Under the pieces are notes generated by a model. The model was not told where the DNA came from. It searched no databases and worked only from the letters and a program-made list of their open reading frames with translations. From DATFDN01 sp963767645 (lineage in GTDB: Bacteria; Pseudomonadota; Alphaproteobacteria; Acetobacterales; Acetobacteraceae): DNA of 64,000 nucleotides. The DNA is taken from the NCBI GenBank assembly GCA_963767645.1, contig CAVYEW010000014.1, forward strand, positions 372,001 to 436,000, read 5' to 3'. This document shows, piece after piece, positions 1 through 7,917 of this stretch; the first letter of the stretch is position 1; each line of letters begins with the position of its first letter. The position numbers were made by a program, and so were the translations under genes.

Positions 1-2
1 CC

Positions 3-344
3 GATCTCGTGCGCCGCACCGTCGCCGAATTGCAGACGCGCGGACGCATCGATCGCGGCTGGCTCGGCGTTTCCGTTCAGGCGACCGTTGCCCGGACCGG
101 CGCCAGTCCGGGAGTGGCGATCGCCGGCGTGGTCCCCAACAGTCCCGGCGCGGCAGCAGGGTTGCAGGAGGGAGATGTGGTCGTGGCGGTCAACGGCGAG
201 CGTGTCGATTCCTCGCTCGGCCTGATACGGGCCATCGCCGAGCAGCCCCCCGGGGCCACGGTGCGGCTGGAGGTGCGCCGCAGCGGCCGCACGCTGTCCC
301 TGCCGGTCACGGTCGGACGCCGCCCGGCCGAACAGGCGGAGTAG
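3..344 (+). CDS. HtrA/Deg-family serine protease, C-terminal PDZ domain (5' truncated by window edge)
   Basis: The frame is open from the window edge, so the protease domain lies outside. The visible ~113 residues start with a DLVRRTVAEL helix and RGWLGV, the usual entry into the first PDZ domain of Deg proteases. They continue with PNSPGAAAGLQEGDVVVAVNGE, the PDZ carboxylate-binding and GD..V.VNG signature. It would be a periplasmic quality-control protease. A response regulator and a sensor kinase follow 28 nt downstream in the same direction, suggesting an envelope-stress unit. Whether a second PDZ was lost cannot be judged; the protein stops right after this PDZ, so only one follows the visible start. 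Confidence 0.8.
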   Translation, partial: DLVRRTVAELQTRGRIDRGWLGVSVQATVARTGASPGVAIAGVVPNSPGAAAGLQEGDVVVAVNGERVDSSLGLIRAIAEQPPGATVRLEVRRSGRTLSLPVTVGRRPAEQAE

Positions 345-372
345 GCAGGCTGCGACCCGGAAGGAGGAACGG

Positions 373-1056
373 ATGCGCATTCTGGTGGTCGAGGACGACA
401 AGGAGGTCGCGGGCTTCATCGTGCGCGGCCTGCGCGAGGCTGGACACGTCGTGGAACACGCCGATAACGGCCGGGACGGTCTGTTCCTGGCAGCGAGCGA
501 GCCGTTCGACGCGATGATCCTGGACCGGATGCTGCCCGGCGGCATCGATGGGCTGCGCGTGCTGGAAACCCTGCGCGGCCAGAAGAACACCATCCCCGTG
601 CTCATCCTCTCTGCGCTGGCCGAGGTCGATGAACGGGTGAAGGGACTCAAGGCCGGCGGCGACGATTACATGACCAAGCCGTTCGCGTTTTCCGAACTGC
701 TGGCCCGGGTCGAGGGGCTGGTGCGTCGCGGCAAGCCGGACGGGCCGGTGACGAAGCTCGCCGTCGCCGATCTCGAGCTCGATCTGCTGTCGCGGCAGGT
801 GAAGCGCGCCGGGCAGAAGATCGACCTGCAGCCGCGCGAGTTCCGGCTGCTCGAATACCTGATGCGCCACGCTGGGCAGGTCGTCACCCGCACCATGCTG
901 CTGGAAGGCGTCTGGGACTATCATTTCGACCCGCAGACCAACGTGATCGACGTGCATGTGTCGCGGCTGCGCCAGAAGGTGGACAAGCCGTTCCCGACGC
1001 CGTTGATCCATACCGTGCGGAACGCGGGATATATGCTGCGCGCCGAGCCCGGCTAG
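373..1056 (+). CDS. OmpR/PhoB-family response regulator
   Basis: A 227-residue DNA-binding response regulator. The receiver domain (1-115) has the acidic pair D8/D9, phospho-acceptor D51 in MILDRMLPG, S80 and K102 in the TKPF motif. A winged-helix domain (about 130-222) ends with the VIDVHVSRLRQKVD recognition region typical of OmpR/PhoB proteins. The ATG at 373 has a strong AAGGAGG Shine-Dalgarno 6 nt upstream. The sensor kinase begins 5 nt after the stop, so the two are a cognate pair. Targets cannot be read from the sequence; the upstream Deg-type protease is a plausible regulon member. Confidence 0.93.
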   Translation: MRILVVEDDKEVAGFIVRGLREAGHVVEHADNGRDGLFLAASEPFDAMILDRMLPGGIDGLRVLETLRGQKNTIPVLILSALAEVDERVKGLKAGGDDYMTKPFAFSELLARVEGLVRRGKPDGPVTKLAVADLELDLLSRQVKRAGQKIDLQPREFRLLEYLMRHAGQVVTRTMLLEGVWDYHFDPQTNVIDVHVSRLRQKVDKPFPTPLIHTVRNAGYMLRAEPG

Positions 1057-1060
1057 TTCC

Positions 1061-2449
1061 TTGGCGATATTCGGGCGGCGACGCGCCCTGCGCTCGGCCG
1101 CGCTCCGCTTCGCCGTCGTCTACGCCCTGCTGCTCGCCGTCAGCGCGACCGCCCTCGCCGCGTTTCTCTGGTGGGCAACCGCGGGCCTGCTCGATCGCCA
1201 GACCGATACGATCATCACCGCCGATGCTCAGGCGCTTCTCGATCGCTTCGAGCAGGGCGGTACCGCGGCGCTGATCCTGACCATCAGGGACCGGCTCGAG
1301 CAGGACGTGGACGACAGCTCGATTTATCTCTTCGTCGCTCCCGACGGGCGCACGCTCGCCGGCAATCTTTCGGATTGGCCGGCCGCCGTGCGCAACACCG
1401 ACCGCTATTACGAACTGCCCGTGGAACGCGCCGGCATGCGCTACCTGGCACGGGTATATCGCTTCGATCTGCCGGGCGACTATCGCCTTCTGGTGGGCCG
1501 CGACGTGCAGACCCGCGCCCAGCTTCGGCACCTGCTCACCGATGCACTGCTCTGGGCGTTGGTCGTGGTGATCGGCATGGCGACGCTCGGCGCCTTCGTC
1601 GTCCGGGGCCTGTTCCGCCGCGCGCTCGCCGACGTCTCGGAGACCGCCGCCGCGATCGCCGCGGGCGATCTCGCCCGGCGGGTGCGACGGTCGGGCCGGG
1701 GAGACGAGTTCGACCAGCTCGCCGCCACCATCAACGACATGCTGGACCGGATCGCGCGGCTGATGGACGGCGTGCGGCAGGTCTCGAACGCCATCGCCCA
1801 CGATCTCCGCACGCCGATCACCCGCGCGCGCGGGCGGCTGGAGGAAGCTGCGGCGTGTGCCCGCACGCCCGAGGAGATGCACGCCGCCATCGAACGTGCG
1901 ATCGCCGATCTCGACGGAATCATCGCCATCTTCCAGGGCCTGTTGCGAATTGCGGAGATCGAGGCAGGCTCGCGGCGCTCGGCCTTTGCGCCCCTCGAGG
2001 CGGCCCGCCTGTTGCAGGACGTCGCGGAGCTGTACGACGTGGTGGCGGAGGAGAAGGATGTTCGCCTTGTGGTCAGCATTCCCGATGGGCTGCCTGCTTA
2101 TGGCGACCGCGAGCTGATCCAGCAGGCGGTCGCCAATCTGGTGGACAACGCCGTGAAGTTCTCGCCTCCGGGCAGTACCGTTCGCCTGTCCGGCCGCCCC
2201 ACAGAGAGCGGCATCGAGATCACCGTCGCCGATCAGGGTCCGGGTATCCCCCCGACCGAGAGGGCGCGGGCGATCGAGCGCTTCTTCCGCGGCGAGACAG
2301 CCCGCAGCACACCTGGCTCCGGTCTTGGGCTCGCGCTGGTGCAGGCAGTCGCGCAGTTGCACGGCGGCAGCCTGGTTCTTGAGGATGCCGGCCCGGGCCT
2401 CCTAGTCCGCCTTCGCCTCCCGGGTCGGCGCAATCAGACGGCGGAATGA
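1061..2449 (+). CDS. sensor histidine kinase (HAMP-containing)
   Basis: A 462-residue inner-membrane sensor kinase. TM1 is at about 16-42, a periplasmic sensor region at about 45-160, TM2 at about 163-184, and HAMP at about 185-235. The dimerisation/phospho-acceptor motif is SNAIAHDLRTPITRAR with H247. The ATPase boxes are N (VDNAVKFS, about 361), G1 (DQGPGIPP, 391) and G2 (GSGLGLAL, 419). The frame starts at TTG 1061, 5 nt after the regulator stop; I see no better in-frame ATG before TM1. It phosphorylates the adjacent regulator. Its last codons overlap the next gene by 4 nt (ATGA), so the following small protein is probably co-translated. The input signal is unknown. Confidence 0.92.
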   Translation: MAIFGRRRALRSAALRFAVVYALLLAVSATALAAFLWWATAGLLDRQTDTIITADAQALLDRFEQGGTAALILTIRDRLEQDVDDSSIYLFVAPDGRTLAGNLSDWPAAVRNTDRYYELPVERAGMRYLARVYRFDLPGDYRLLVGRDVQTRAQLRHLLTDALLWALVVVIGMATLGAFVVRGLFRRALADVSETAAAIAAGDLARRVRRSGRGDEFDQLAATINDMLDRIARLMDGVRQVSNAIAHDLRTPITRARGRLEEAAACARTPEEMHAAIERAIADLDGIIAIFQGLLRIAEIEAGSRRSAFAPLEAARLLQDVAELYDVVAEEKDVRLVVSIPDGLPAYGDRELIQQAVANLVDNAVKFSPPGSTVRLSGRPTESGIEITVADQGPGIPPTERARAIERFFRGETARSTPGSGLGLALVQAVAQLHGGSLVLEDAGPGLLVRLRLPGRRNQTAE

Positions 2450-2832
2450 CACGAAAGTCATGCAAGCACAACGGCGGGCGATACGCGCAGGCCAATAGGA
2501 TAGGACCAATGTCGCCCCTGGTCCGCACCGCCAGTCTTGCCGGCCTGACTGCCACTGCGTTGGGAATGGTCCTGATCGCGGCGGTGCCCAGCGTCGGGTC
2601 GTTGGCGCCGGCCGTCGTCACGACGGACACGCCGGCCTATTGCCGCGAGCTCTCGGAGAAACTTGCCGAGCTGATCCGCATTGCCCCGCGCCCGCCGGAG
2701 GACGAGGTGCTCAGCATGGGTACGGACGGGCGGCACCTCTGCCAGACAGGTCAGGTTCGCGGCGGCATACTGCGCTTGCGCCGTAGCGTGCTGGTCATGC
2801 TGCACGATCTCGATCAACGCGGAGAGCCTTGA
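2446..2832 (+). CDS. small exported or membrane-anchored hypothetical protein
   Basis: A protein of 128 residues from the overlapping ATG at 2446, or 107 from the in-frame ATG at 2509. The second start puts a hydrophobic helix (ASLAGLTATALGMVLIAAV) at the N-terminus as a signal peptide or anchor. The soluble part has two cysteines (AYCREL and HLCQTG) and ends in GGILRLRRSVLVML. This YC...LC..GQ.R.GI.RLRR pattern resembles small uncharacterised proteins I recall from related bacteria, but I cannot assign a function. The 4-nt overlap with the kinase places it in the two-component operon, so it may be an accessory of that signalling system. Confidence 0.6.
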   Translation: MTRKSCKHNGGRYAQANRIGPMSPLVRTASLAGLTATALGMVLIAAVPSVGSLAPAVVTTDTPAYCRELSEKLAELIRIAPRPPEDEVLSMGTDGRHLCQTGQVRGGILRLRRSVLVMLHDLDQRGEP

Positions 2833-2920
2833 GCCTCTAGCGCTAGGCCAAGGCGCCGGTTCGCGCGCAGGCAGCACGTGCAGACCGCGGCGATGGCCGC
2901 GGTGTCGGGGAGGAACGACA

Positions 2921-3931
2921 ATGGAACAGAGGCGATTGGGGACCACCGGGCCGCTCGTGTCCGAGCTGGGCCTGGGCTGCATGGGAATGTCGGACTTCTA
3001 CGGCCCGGCCGACCGAGCGGAGAGCATCGCCACAATTCATGCCGCGCTCGACGCCGGCATCACCTTGCTCGACACCGGCGACTTCTACGGCATGGGCCAT
3101 AATGAGATGCTGATCGGCGAAGCCCTGCGCGGGCACGACCGCGACCGCGCTGTCGTCAGCGTCAAATTCGGCGCGCTCCGCGACCCGGTCGGCGGCTGGG
3201 CCGGCTACGACGCGCGACCCATGGCGGTGAAGAATTTCGCCGCGTACTCGCTCAAGCGCCTGGGCCTCGACCACATCGACATCTACCGCCCCGCCCGGCT
3301 CGACCCGGAGGTGCCGATCGAGGACACGGTGGGGGCGATCGCCGACCTCGTGCGGGCGGGCCACGTCCGCCACGTCGGCCTGTCCGAGATGGGCACGGAC
3401 ACGATCCGCCGGGCCGCTTCCGTGCACCCGATCTCTGACCTGCAGATCGAGTACTCGCTGATCTCGCGCGGGATCGAGGATACGATCCTGCCGGCCTGCC
3501 GGAGCCTGGGCATTGGCGTCACTGCCTACGGGGTGCTGTCGCGCGGCCTGATCAGCGGCCATTGGTCGCCGGAGCGGACGCAGGGCGGAGACTTCCGCGC
3601 CTTCAGTCCTCGCTTCCAGGCCGGCAACGTCGAGCGCAACCTGGCGCTGGTCGAGGCCTTGCGCGCGCTGGCCCAGGCCCGGGGCATCAGCGTCGCCCAG
3701 GTCGCCATCGCCTGGGTGCTGGCCCAGGGGGCGGACATCGTCCCCTTGGTCGGCGCGCGCCGGAGGGAGCGCCTAGAGGAAGCGCTGGGCGCGGTGCCCG
3801 TCGCCCTCGGTCCCGATGACCTCGCGGCCATCGAGCGCGCGGTGCCGAAGGGGGCGGCTTCTGGCGAGCGCTACCCGAGTGCCCAGATGGCGCACCTCGA
3901 CAGCGAGCGGGGTGCCACGGAGAGCGCGTGA
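2921..3931 (+). CDS. aldo/keto reductase with substituted catalytic histidine
   Basis: A 336-residue NADP-dependent aldo/keto reductase of the (beta/alpha)8 type, probably cytosolic. The start is set at ATG 2921 (MEQRRLGTTGPLVSELGLG), preceded by GGGGAGGAAC; the frame is open further upstream but unrelated to the family. D51, Y56 and K82 of the catalytic tetrad are present (DTGDFYG, SVKFG). The fourth residue, normally His in a YYQHR-type segment, is replaced: the segment reads IYRPARLDPEVP, with Ala at that site. A subfamily with P-A/S-R here is familiar to me, so this looks like a family trait rather than damage. Substrate unknown. Confidence 0.9.
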   Translation: MEQRRLGTTGPLVSELGLGCMGMSDFYGPADRAESIATIHAALDAGITLLDTGDFYGMGHNEMLIGEALRGHDRDRAVVSVKFGALRDPVGGWAGYDARPMAVKNFAAYSLKRLGLDHIDIYRPARLDPEVPIEDTVGAIADLVRAGHVRHVGLSEMGTDTIRRAASVHPISDLQIEYSLISRGIEDTILPACRSLGIGVTAYGVLSRGLISGHWSPERTQGGDFRAFSPRFQAGNVERNLALVEALRALAQARGISVAQVAIAWVLAQGADIVPLVGARRRERLEEALGAVPVALGPDDLAAIERAVPKGAASGERYPSAQMAHLDSERGATESA

Positions 3932-3974
3932 CCGGTGCGTCAAGGGCTCGATAGGCGGGCTCGCGTCCTTGTTC

Positions 3975-5183
3975 TCACGTCGCCAGCACGGGCCTCGCCG
4001 TCAGACCTCGCCTGGCGCGCAAGGCCGGCTGCTCCACGGTTGTGTGCAGCACCCAGGCCAAGGCCAATGGCAGAAGAACCGCGCCAGGCACCCAGAGCGC
4101 GGTGAACACGACGCCGTTCCCCCTGGCGGTCAGGGCCAAGGCCAATGACAGCAGCTTTTGCACCGGCTCGTTCACGAGGTAGATGCAGTAGGACAGCGCA
4201 CCCAGCCGTAACAAGGGCGGCGCGCGCAGCAAGGCGGCCAGCCAGCGCAGTCCCCAGTTCTTCTGGCTTGAGTCCTTCTGGCTTGAGTCCTTCTGGCCCG
4301 CGATAAGCCCACGCTGGGCGAGCAGGCAAGCGGTCCAGACCAGCGGGGCGCCGATCTTGTCCATCCCGCCTTGCGCGGCGCACAGCGCGAGTGCGGCGCA
4401 GAGTACGACGGCAAATCGCGCCCCGGCCCGTGGCCGCGCCTCGGCGATCCAATCGGCGCTGGCCATGCCAAGGGCGAAGTACTGCGCCTTGTTGGGTAGG
4501 AAGGCACGGCTGAACTGCCAGCCGCCCCGCGCCGCCCATGTCCAGACCAGCGCCGCCGCCGCCAGGGCCAGGAACAATCGCGCCGTTCCGCGGCGCCTCC
4601 GCACGGCGGGACCGAGCAGCGCCATCACGGCATAGAACTGCACCTCGGTGCTCAGGCTCCAGGCCGCGCCCAGAAAGCTGATCCATGCCCCCGGCAACGC
4701 CGCGTCGGGAAGCAGGCCATGGATCATGGTCAGATGCGCACCGATCTCCGCTGCCCAGCGGGTGGGCCAGCCCGTGGACCAGACGGCCCGTCCGGGATTG
4801 TCCGGGCCCACCCAGGGCATCCAGGGCAGCGCGGTCGGCAAAGGCTGCACCGCGACCGCCAGCGCGAACACGACCAGGAAGGCGGGCATGATGCGGGCGG
4901 CGCGCGCCAGCAGGAAGCGGCTGCGGTCATAACCGAAGCTCTCGAGAGAGCGGAGGATCACCATGCCGCTCAGCACGAAGAACAGGTCGACCGCCGCGCC
5001 GCCATGCGCAAACGAAGCGGTGATCCAGGCCGGCAGAACGGTGAATGCCGCCATATGAGAGACCAGAACATAGATCGCCAGCAGGCCGCGCAGCCCGTCG
5101 AGGCACTCCAGCCGTCGCACCACTTCCACCTCCGCCGGAAGCATTGCGCACGGCGCGTTAACGACCTGCGAACGGGCAGTCAC
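3975..5183 (-). CDS. acyltransferase 3 family membrane protein (OafA/YrhL type)
   Basis: A 402-residue integral membrane O-acyltransferase. The N-terminus has the family hallmark CLDGLRGLLAIYVLVSHM (R and H of the R...H motif) followed by FFVLSGMVILRSL. About ten hydrophobic helices follow. Such proteins add acetyl or other acyl groups to cell-surface polysaccharides, exopolysaccharides or lipids. A 15-bp tandem repeat in a loop encodes QKDSSQKDSSQKN. The gene is convergent with the aldo/keto reductase and divergent from the receiver gene, so it is probably transcribed alone. The acceptor cannot be predicted. Confidence 0.85.
   Translation of the reverse strand: MTARSQVVNAPCAMLPAEVEVVRRLECLDGLRGLLAIYVLVSHMAAFTVLPAWITASFAHGGAAVDLFFVLSGMVILRSLESFGYDRSRFLLARAARIMPAFLVVFALAVAVQPLPTALPWMPWVGPDNPGRAVWSTGWPTRWAAEIGAHLTMIHGLLPDAALPGAWISFLGAAWSLSTEVQFYAVMALLGPAVRRRRGTARLFLALAAAALVWTWAARGGWQFSRAFLPNKAQYFALGMASADWIAEARPRAGARFAVVLCAALALCAAQGGMDKIGAPLVWTACLLAQRGLIAGQKDSSQKDSSQKNWGLRWLAALLRAPPLLRLGALSYCIYLVNEPVQKLLSLALALTARGNGVVFTALWVPGAVLLPLALAWVLHTTVEQPALRARRGLTARPVLAT
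4261..4297. repeat. 15-bp in-frame tandem repeat inside the acyltransferase gene
   Basis: The unit ttctggcttgagtcc occurs twice in full (4261-4275 and 4276-4290) plus the first seven bases of a third copy. On the coding strand it encodes a repeated QKDSS between two membrane helices. As the unit is a multiple of three, copy-number change would alter loop length without a frameshift. Confidence 0.85.
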
Positions 5184-5294
5184 AAATTCGCCAGCACGGC
5201 GGCGTGACCCGCGTCTCCGATGATACCGCCGCCTCCTCCCCTTATCTGTGCCCGACTACGGAGTGTGGCGTGGAGCGAAAGGGTGATCGGGACC

Positions 5295-5714
5295 ATGGCG
5301 TCGGCGTCGGATGCACGGCCGCCCATAGCAGCGGGGCTGCGCGTCTTGTTGGCCGAGGATGAGGAGCTGATAGCGGAACTCTTCGCGGAAACGTTGGCCG
5401 CCGACGGACACGACGTGGTTGTCGCCGGCGACGGCAGGGAGGCATTGCAGCTGTTCGCCGCCGCCGAGGCCAAGGGCAAGTCCTTCGATATCGTCGTCAC
5501 CGACGTGCGGATGCCACGCATGGATGGCGTGACCCTGGCCAATCGGCTGCGCAGCGCGCATCCGGATCTGCCGGTCGTGCTGGTCAGCGGTTATGCCTCG
5601 GCCGAGCAGCTCTCAGCGCTCTCCAGGCGAGAACACGGCCGGCTCGTGGTGCTGCCCAAACCCGTGAACCTGAGCCGGCTCTGCACGGCCGTCCGCTTCG
5701 CGACGCGCCACTGA
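5295..5714 (+). CDS. stand-alone receiver-domain response regulator
   Basis: A 139-residue protein that is nearly all receiver domain. E21/D22, phospho-acceptor D70 (VVTDVRMPRMDG), S98 (LVSGYAS) and K122 (PKP) are present, and there is no output domain. The start is taken at ATG 5295; the frame extends upstream but codes only a low-complexity, proline-rich stretch. Single-domain receivers act by protein contact, for example in phosphorelays or as CheY/DivK-like regulators. No kinase is adjacent. The next two-component-like neighbour is the KaiC-type ATPase about 750 nt downstream, across a glutathione transferase gene on the other strand. Confidence 0.85.
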   Translation: MASASDARPPIAAGLRVLLAEDEELIAELFAETLAADGHDVVVAGDGREALQLFAAAEAKGKSFDIVVTDVRMPRMDGVTLANRLRSAHPDLPVVLVSGYASAEQLSALSRREHGRLVVLPKPVNLSRLCTAVRFATRH

Positions 5715-5723
5715 AGGAAACGC

Positions 5724-6392
5724 TCAGAAGTCCAGATCGGCATAGTGCTCCGGCGGAGTAACGCCCGCCACCCGATCGGCCAGCACCCCGCGAAAGCTGG
5801 GGCGCGACTTCATCCGCGCGTACCAGTCCTTGGCGGCCGGGGAGACGCTCCAGTCAAGGTCGCCGATGTAGTCGAGAGCGGACAGCTGGGCCGCCGCGGC
5901 AAAATCGGCAAGCGACATGCTCGCCCCTGCGAGCCACCGCCGTGTTTCGCTCAGCCAGCCGATGAACTCGAGATGATACTTGATCGCGGTGTAGCCGGTG
6001 CGCAGCGCGGCGCCATCCGGGTTGCCGCGCCCGAACATCCGCTTCATATGCTTTTCGCCTAGCAGGTTGCGCGTCACCTCGAAGGCGAACTTGCCGTCGA
6101 ACCAGGCAACCAGCCGGCGGATCTCCACCCGCTCGGCCAGCGTTCGGCCAAGCAGCGGCGTATCGGGATAGGCCTCGTCCAGGTACTCGCAGATGACCCC
6201 GGAATCCGGGATGACCAGCCCGTTCTCCTCGATTAGGGTGGGCACCGTTCCGGCCGGATTGAGGTCGAGATACTCCGCCCGGCGCTCCCATACCTTCTCC
6301 ACAAGCAGCTCAAATGGCAGCCGCTTCTCGGCCAGGACCAGCCGGACCTTGCGCGAGAAGGGCGAAAGCGGAAGGTGATAGAGGGTGCGCAT
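5724..6392 (-). CDS. glutathione S-transferase family protein
   Basis: A 222-residue cytosolic protein with an N-terminal thioredoxin-like domain. It begins MRTLYHLPLSPFSRKVRL; the SPFSRKVR segment supplies the likely glutathione-activating Ser. The glutathione-binding motif follows as GTVPTLIEENGLVIPDSGVI (VPTL cis-Pro and the DSGVI Glu/Ser loop). The C-terminal half is an all-helical GST-C domain. It could conjugate glutathione to electrophiles or reduce peroxides; the substrate is unknown. It is divergent from the KaiC-like gene, with 73 nt between their start codons for both promoters. Confidence 0.9.
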   Translation of the reverse strand: MRTLYHLPLSPFSRKVRLVLAEKRLPFELLVEKVWERRAEYLDLNPAGTVPTLIEENGLVIPDSGVICEYLDEAYPDTPLLGRTLAERVEIRRLVAWFDGKFAFEVTRNLLGEKHMKRMFGRGNPDGAALRTGYTAIKYHLEFIGWLSETRRWLAGASMSLADFAAAAQLSALDYIGDLDWSVSPAAKDWYARMKSRPSFRGVLADRVAGVTPPEHYADLDF

Positions 6393-6465
6393 CGCCGATG
6401 CTTATCGCACCAGGCGATCCGGGGCGCCAAGACGAGATTGGCTGGTCTTGCAAGGGAGGCGATAG

Positions 6466-7908
6466 GTGACGGACGAAGCTGACGCCGTCCGGCTGGACAG
6501 GGTGGGCAGCGGCCTCCCAGGATTGGACGAGATCCTGCAAGGCGGCTTCTTCACGGGCGGGATCTACATCATCAGCGGAGCGTCCGGGACCGGCAAGACG
6601 ATCCTGGCCAATCAGGCCTGTTTTCACCATGCCGGGCGGGGCGGCAAGGCGCTGTATGTAACGCTGCTGACGGAGAGCCACGGCCGGATGCTCCGGAACC
6701 TGGCGCGACTCGGTTTCTACGATCAGGCCCTGGTCCCGCACTACGTCTACTACGTCAGCGCGCTGCGCGCGTTGGAAGAGGGCGGGCTCTCGTCTCTGAT
6801 GGATTTGCTGCGCGGCGAGGTGCGCCGGCAATCCGCAACGCTGCTGGTCCTCGACGGGCTGATGTTCGCCGATGAGGCGGGCGTGTCCGACCACATGCTG
6901 CGGCGGTTCATGCACGAGCTGCAAGACTATCTCGCGCCCACGGGTTGCGTGACCCTGCTGCTTGGCGACAGCGGCCGGCCGGAGCACGCCGGCGCATACG
7001 CCATGGCGGACGGAGTGCTTGCACTGGATGACACGCGCTGCAACGGGCAGACCACGCGAGGGATCGAGGTGGTGAAGTTCCGCGGCTCGCCGTCCTTGCG
7101 CGGCCGCCACGCCATGCGCATCACCGATGACGGCATCATTGCCTATCCGCGGATCGAGATGCTGCACGAGCGCCCATCCCAGCAGGACAGCGGTTCCGAC
7201 CGGCGCCTGTCCGTCGGAGTGGCCACCGTGGATGCGATGCTGGGCGGCGGCCTGCCAGCGGGGACGACCACGCTCTTGCTGGGCGCGGCCGGGACCGGCA
7301 AGACGATACTCGGGACGAACTTCCTGGCCGGGTCGAGCGCGGCGGAGCCGGGACTGCATTTCGGCTTCTACGAACAGCCCGAGCGCCTCGTGCAGAACGC
7401 GGCCGCCATCGGCCTCGACCTCGCCGCGCTGGTTGGTCGAGGCGACCTGGAGATGCTCTGGTTTCCGACCACTGGCCAGCTCGTCGACGATCTCGGGGGA
7501 CAATTGCTGGAGGCCGTGCGCCGGCGCGGCGTCAAGCGGCTCCTGGTGGACGGGCTGGGCGGCTATGTCGAGGCGGCCGACAATTCGGCGCGGGCCGGAC
7601 AGGTCTTCGCCGCCCTGGTAAACGAACTGCGCGCGCAGGGCGTCACCACGGTCTATACCGCGGAGACGGTGAACCTGGTCGGCCCGGAGGTGGTCGTGCC
7701 CGTGCCGGGCGTGTCGGTCGTAGTGGATAACATGGTGCTGCTGCGCTTCGCCGAATACCGCGCGCGGCTGCATCGCCTGTTCTCGATCATCAAGGTGCGC
7801 GGCAGCTCCTTCGATCCCGGGATGCGGGAGTTCCGGATCACGGACAAGGGCATTTTCCTGGCCGATGCCTTGCCGGCTCCGAGTTATCCTGAGCGGCTTC
7901 TGTTCTGA
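6466..7908 (+). CDS. KaiC/RAD55-family double-domain ATPase
   Basis: A 480-residue protein made of two KaiC-type RecA-fold ATPase domains. Walker A motifs are GASGTGKT (about 38-45) and GAAGTGKT (about 271-278), with Walker B-like LLVLDGL and RLLVDGL. KaiC has paired catalytic glutamates after the second strand; here each domain seems to keep one (LLTES and FYEQPE). The protein ends with REFRITDKGI, as in KaiC relatives, but lacks the long C-terminal tail that binds KaiA. No kaiA or kaiB is present, so a clock role is unproven; signalling or DNA-linked ATPase roles are equally possible. GTG 6466 has GGGAGGCG upstream. Confidence 0.88.
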   Translation: MTDEADAVRLDRVGSGLPGLDEILQGGFFTGGIYIISGASGTGKTILANQACFHHAGRGGKALYVTLLTESHGRMLRNLARLGFYDQALVPHYVYYVSALRALEEGGLSSLMDLLRGEVRRQSATLLVLDGLMFADEAGVSDHMLRRFMHELQDYLAPTGCVTLLLGDSGRPEHAGAYAMADGVLALDDTRCNGQTTRGIEVVKFRGSPSLRGRHAMRITDDGIIAYPRIEMLHERPSQQDSGSDRRLSVGVATVDAMLGGGLPAGTTTLLLGAAGTGKTILGTNFLAGSSAAEPGLHFGFYEQPERLVQNAAAIGLDLAALVGRGDLEMLWFPTTGQLVDDLGGQLLEAVRRRGVKRLLVDGLGGYVEAADNSARAGQVFAALVNELRAQGVTTVYTAETVNLVGPEVVVPVPGVSVVVDNMVLLRFAEYRARLHRLFSIIKVRGSSFDPGMREFRITDKGIFLADALPAPSYPERLLF

Positions 7909-7917
7909 GCCTTCCGC

